DNA from: Mastigamoeba balamuthi
Taxonomy: Eukaryota > Evosea > Mastigamoebida > Mastigamoebidae
NCBI GenBank assembly: GCA_902651635.1
Contig: CACRSC010000075.1
Coordinates: 792,940 to 856,939 of the forward strand
Direction: 5' to 3'
DNA length: 64,000 nt
Both the position numbers and the translations under genes were made by a program. The notes beneath the pieces are model-generated. The model was not told the DNA's origin. It did not search any database and saw only the letters and a program-made list of their open reading frames with translations. Of this stretch, positions 60,720 to 64,000 are shown one piece after another (the first letter of the stretch is position 1; the number at the start of each line of letters is the position of its first letter).

Positions 60720-63700
60720 TCAGTTGGCGGGTTTGCCGGTGCTCTCGACAGAAGTGCTCTCGAAGGAGATCACGGGCGCCGACGACGACACCGTGTCCGC
60801 GGGCGGCGGGGGCGGGGGGACGACGCCGTAGGGGTACAGGGGCCCGAGGGGCATGGCCTGCAGCGAGGCAGCCATGAGGTCCGTCGAGACCTGCAGCTGC
60901 GTGTTGACGGATGTCAGGACTCCCAGGTCGACCTTGGGCGATGGCATCGAGCTCGACGACGAGCCGCCGGTCCCGGGGCTCATGTAGGCGCTGCCCCCGA
61001 GGCCCGGGGGCGTGATGATCTTGTCTGCGCCGGTCATGGTGGGGTCGAACGCCGTAGACGTGGCCACGAAGTCGACAGATACGTTGTCGATGGGGATGTT
61101 GGGTGCTGACCTGCGCTCCTTGGCACGCACGACGGCGACGACAACGGCGACCGAGACAACGACCAGCATGAATCCTCCCCCTCCGACAGCGCCACCGATG
61201 ATAGCATCGGTGTTCGTGCTGGACGGGCAACGAGAGTTAATTATAAGTGAGTTTTGACTTTGTTTTTCGCACCTCTTGGAAGCGGTGGTGGCGCTGCACG
61301 TGTCGAAGCGCCAGTCGCGCTTTGCGCAGACGGCGGGGATGTCGGAGGGCCCTGAGCTGGTGAAGCACGTCTGCAGGCTGTCGCACCATCCGCAGCGCGA
61401 GTCGGTGAGGCACGAGCGGCAGAGCGCGTTGACGCTGCACGGGTCGCTCGACGACGAGCTGCTCATCGTCGCGTTCTCCATCGGCAGCACCGACTCGAAG
61501 ACAACGACGGCGAACGAGTAGCGCGGCAGCACCACCGAGACCTTACGCACCGCCGTGATGTTCCACGTCACCGGCGCCACAGCCGTAGACGTCGGCGACG
61601 CCCCCGCCAGCAGCGTAATGCTCACCGTCGTCGCCGCCGCCGCCGCAGAGCCGCTGCCAGGCGCGACGAACGTGGCCACCTGCGGGGACGACGCCCAGTT
61701 GGCAGCTCGAAACACTGCGTTGCCCGCCGGCGTGCGGCACGAGATGGCGTTGGTGCCCGTCGGGACGGTCGTAGTCAGCGTGTACGAGCACGGCGCCTCG
61801 GCTACCATGCGGTGCACGTGGTACGAGGGCAGCAGCTGCGTGCTGCCGCTATCAAAGGCCATGAGGGCCACGTTCATCTGAACGGCGTTGTTGTTGCGCA
61901 GTGCTGGCGCCAGCGAGTAGTGGGCCACCACGTCGGCGTTGCGCTCCATCCCGATGATCCACGCGCCCTCGGCTGCCGCGGCGTCCACTGAGGCTGTGTC
62001 CGTGGCTTGGGCCGCGTTCGTGACAGAGACGAGAGGCAGCGACCGGTCGTAGTTGTCGTACTTGCGCACACCTGCCAGCATTGTACTCTGGAACTGCTGG
62101 AAGCGAGCACTCCACGTCGTGCAGAACGTCCGGTCTGAATGAAAAAGTCAGCGACGATCCATCAGGACGATCGATCGCACTCGACAGACACGGGTTATTG
62201 GCGATGGACGCCCCCGATGCAGTGATGTTGATGCCGGGGAAGGCGGCAGCGATGGCCTTCGCCATAGGAGTGAAGAATCTCGTGTAATTGGCCATCAGGT
62301 TGTCATAGCCGCTCCCGATCTGCACCTCCCGCACATTGAACGGCAGCGTGTGGCCGTTGCTCTTCCTCATCGCCCCATACGTCGTCGTCGCCGCCCCGTT
62401 GGCGTACTCGATCATGTGAACTGCTCACAATCGAAGAAGCGAAGAAGGTGTTAATGACTGGCGCCAGGCAAACCCAATCCAAGTGTAAAAAGACCACTAA
62501 ATGAGGAGAGAGCGGAGCAGACGTGCCGGCCTCCTGGGCGATGGACGCGGGATCAAAGGACGAGGGATAGGAGCCAGTGTCGCCACCGACGCGGCCGGCG
62601 AAGAGGGAGAGGATGGGGTGGGCTGCGAGGGACTCGGCGAGGAGGAGGAACTCGTGGAGGCCGAGGCCGTCTGTGGACCACGAGCCCCAGGCGCTGCTGC
62701 AGTGCCCTGGCCTCGCGTCTGCCTCCCCCAGTGTCGTCCCGAAGCTCCACCGCGTGTCCGCTGACGTCCCCTCGAGCGTCTTGCCCCACGGGAACTGCAC
62801 GTACGATGGCTTGAGCGCTGCCAGCGCAGTGTACACGTCCTTGCGGAACAGCCTGCGAGTGACGCAACGCAAGCAACGAACAGTCAGTCGATCGAATGCA
62901 CAGCGACCGTGCAACACATTTGATCAAAATGGGAGACAAAAGTGCGGACCCGAGGACAGCGTCGGCAGGGATGAGAGAGAAGCTGTCGAGCCACACAGTG
63001 CACGAGCCCGTCACTGCCACTCCGAACACAAAGTTTGCGCTGGTCGACGTCTTCTGCCCCATCAGCGTGAACTCCATTTTGGCCCAATCTCCAGCCTCGA
63101 TGCTCTTCGTCCACGTGGTCGACACATCATCAGTGGTGTCGCGGAGCACAGCGGACGCTGACCAAGCACACGAGGACTTGGCGCGGACGCTGCCCTTGTA
63201 CGATGTGCCCAGGGCCACAGCGATGCCCCAGTACCCCGGGTTGGTCAGCTGCACCGTGGCAGCGGCCGTGGCAGCCACGCTCAGCGCCACGGGGTTTGTG
63301 TCGAACGGGTGTGTCGCTGTCGTCAGCCCCACCGTCGCTGTCCCCTGCGTCGTGGCCACCGTCCAGGGCCGCATGTCCGTGGACACGGAAATGTCACTGA
63401 CGTTCATGCCATCGCCGAGGATGCCTCTGCCGAGGGACTCGAAGTCTCTGTTGCGGATGAGCTGCGCGTAGAGGCCTCCGTCCGACCCGAAGTTGGCGTC
63501 TGCGGAAGCGCTGTCTGTCAGAATAAACAACGCTCTCGGAGGTTTATGGTGGATCGGACCTTCGAGTGTGATGCCGAACAGAGTCGAGCTGATCTTGCGA
63601 GCTGTCTGCCCGGTGGTGCTGATGTTTGCCCACGCTGGAGTCCCGATGCGGAGCAAACTCCACGACGTGTTTCCGCTGGTGCTGCCAGCCGTGTTGCCTA

Positions 63701-64000
63701 TCTTGAACGCCGCGGTGCCTGTGCAGGAGCTCGTCGTCTGCGCGACCTTCGGGGTCAGGAATGTTCCGGTGTCGTTGTTGTACAGCGCTATCCCTCCCAG
63801 CAGGCGGGCCTGCGGGTCCGCCTTCACCACAAACGAGCATTGCCTCTCCGCCCCCGACGGGTCCCTGAGCTTCGCCTCCGAGCCATCCAGGCAGAAGTAC
63901 TGGTTCATGTGGTTCGCTGCCCTGATCGAGATCGACAGAGGGTCCGTGGTGTCGAGCCCCTGGTGGAGTCGATACTAAGTCTCTCTCCCATTTTATCTGT
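60720..64000 (-). CDS. Array gene 10: GH51-like pseudo-glycosidase receptor, 5' end beyond window
   Basis: The right edge cuts the gene just upstream of trefoil 2 (SISIRAANHMNQYFCLDG), so signal peptide and trefoil 1 are outside. Then come LFGITLEG, FGSDGGLYAQLIRNRDFE, the CBM4/9-like sandwich and barrel exons. Catalytic positions read VQIGSGYDNL (62305-62335) and LPLVSVTNAA, without Glu. The PSI-like domain near 61285-61450 reads CSVNALCRSCLTDSRCGWC. The TM helix is near 61115-61220 (MLVVVSVAVVVAVV). The tail has APNIPIDNVSVDFVATST, LQVSTDLMAASL, a YPYGVVPPPPPP stretch and ends SVESTGKPAN. Part of one intron (62880-62945) resembles that of array gene 6. Confidence 0.86.

Noticed and set aside
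18467-64000. CRISPR array, LTR element or other virus-like element as the cause of the repeated blocks
   Set aside because: The repeat units are whole intron-bearing host-type genes with promoters. No reverse transcriptase, integrase, capsid, terminal repeat or spacer pattern was seen.

Overview
The window looks like a GC-rich, intron-bearing eukaryote, probably a protist; the sequence does not allow a firm lineage. Reasons: spliceosomal introns of about 50-90 nt, a Pol III-type tRNA gene, and the eukaryotic proteins ARL1, PRP4 kinase and a mannose-6-phosphate-receptor-like protein.

Layout. (1) About 1-7.5 kb is AT-richer than the rest. It holds a secreted FG-GAP/VCBS-repeat protein (minus strand, running off the left edge), a divergent cysteine-rich secreted protein, a decayed Tc1/mariner transposon and a small orphan piece of a GH51-family gene in inverted orientation. 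(2) About 8.5-18 kb is a compact housekeeping block: a cation-dependent M6P-receptor/Atg27-like sorting receptor, an MBOAT wax-synthase-like acyltransferase, a tRNA-Val(GAC), an SH3BGR/glutaredoxin-fold protein, ARL1 and a PRPF4B-type kinase. Four of its introns have GC donors. (3) About 18.5-64 kb is a head-to-tail minus-strand array of one gene family. It has nine genes with the full domain set (the last cut by the right edge; one carries a one-base frameshift), one truncated copy, one deletion remnant and one orphan tail. A bacterial-type YqhD-like iron alcohol dehydrogenase gene sits between the first two copies.

Each array gene encodes a type I membrane protein of about 1,200 residues: signal peptide, two AbfB-like beta-trefoils, a GH51 arabinofuranosidase-like core containing a CBM4/9-like beta-sandwich, a PSI-like cysteine-rich domain, one transmembrane helix and a cytoplasmic tail. 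In every copy, both positions that should hold the GH51 catalytic glutamates are other residues. The array therefore reads as a family of membrane-anchored pseudo-glycosidases, plausibly glycan-binding receptors or adhesins, and not as enzymes. Lectin-like N-termini and cytoplasmic tails diverge while the core stays nearly identical. Patchwork sharing of introns between distant copies points to gene conversion. This array is the main candidate for an undescribed system.
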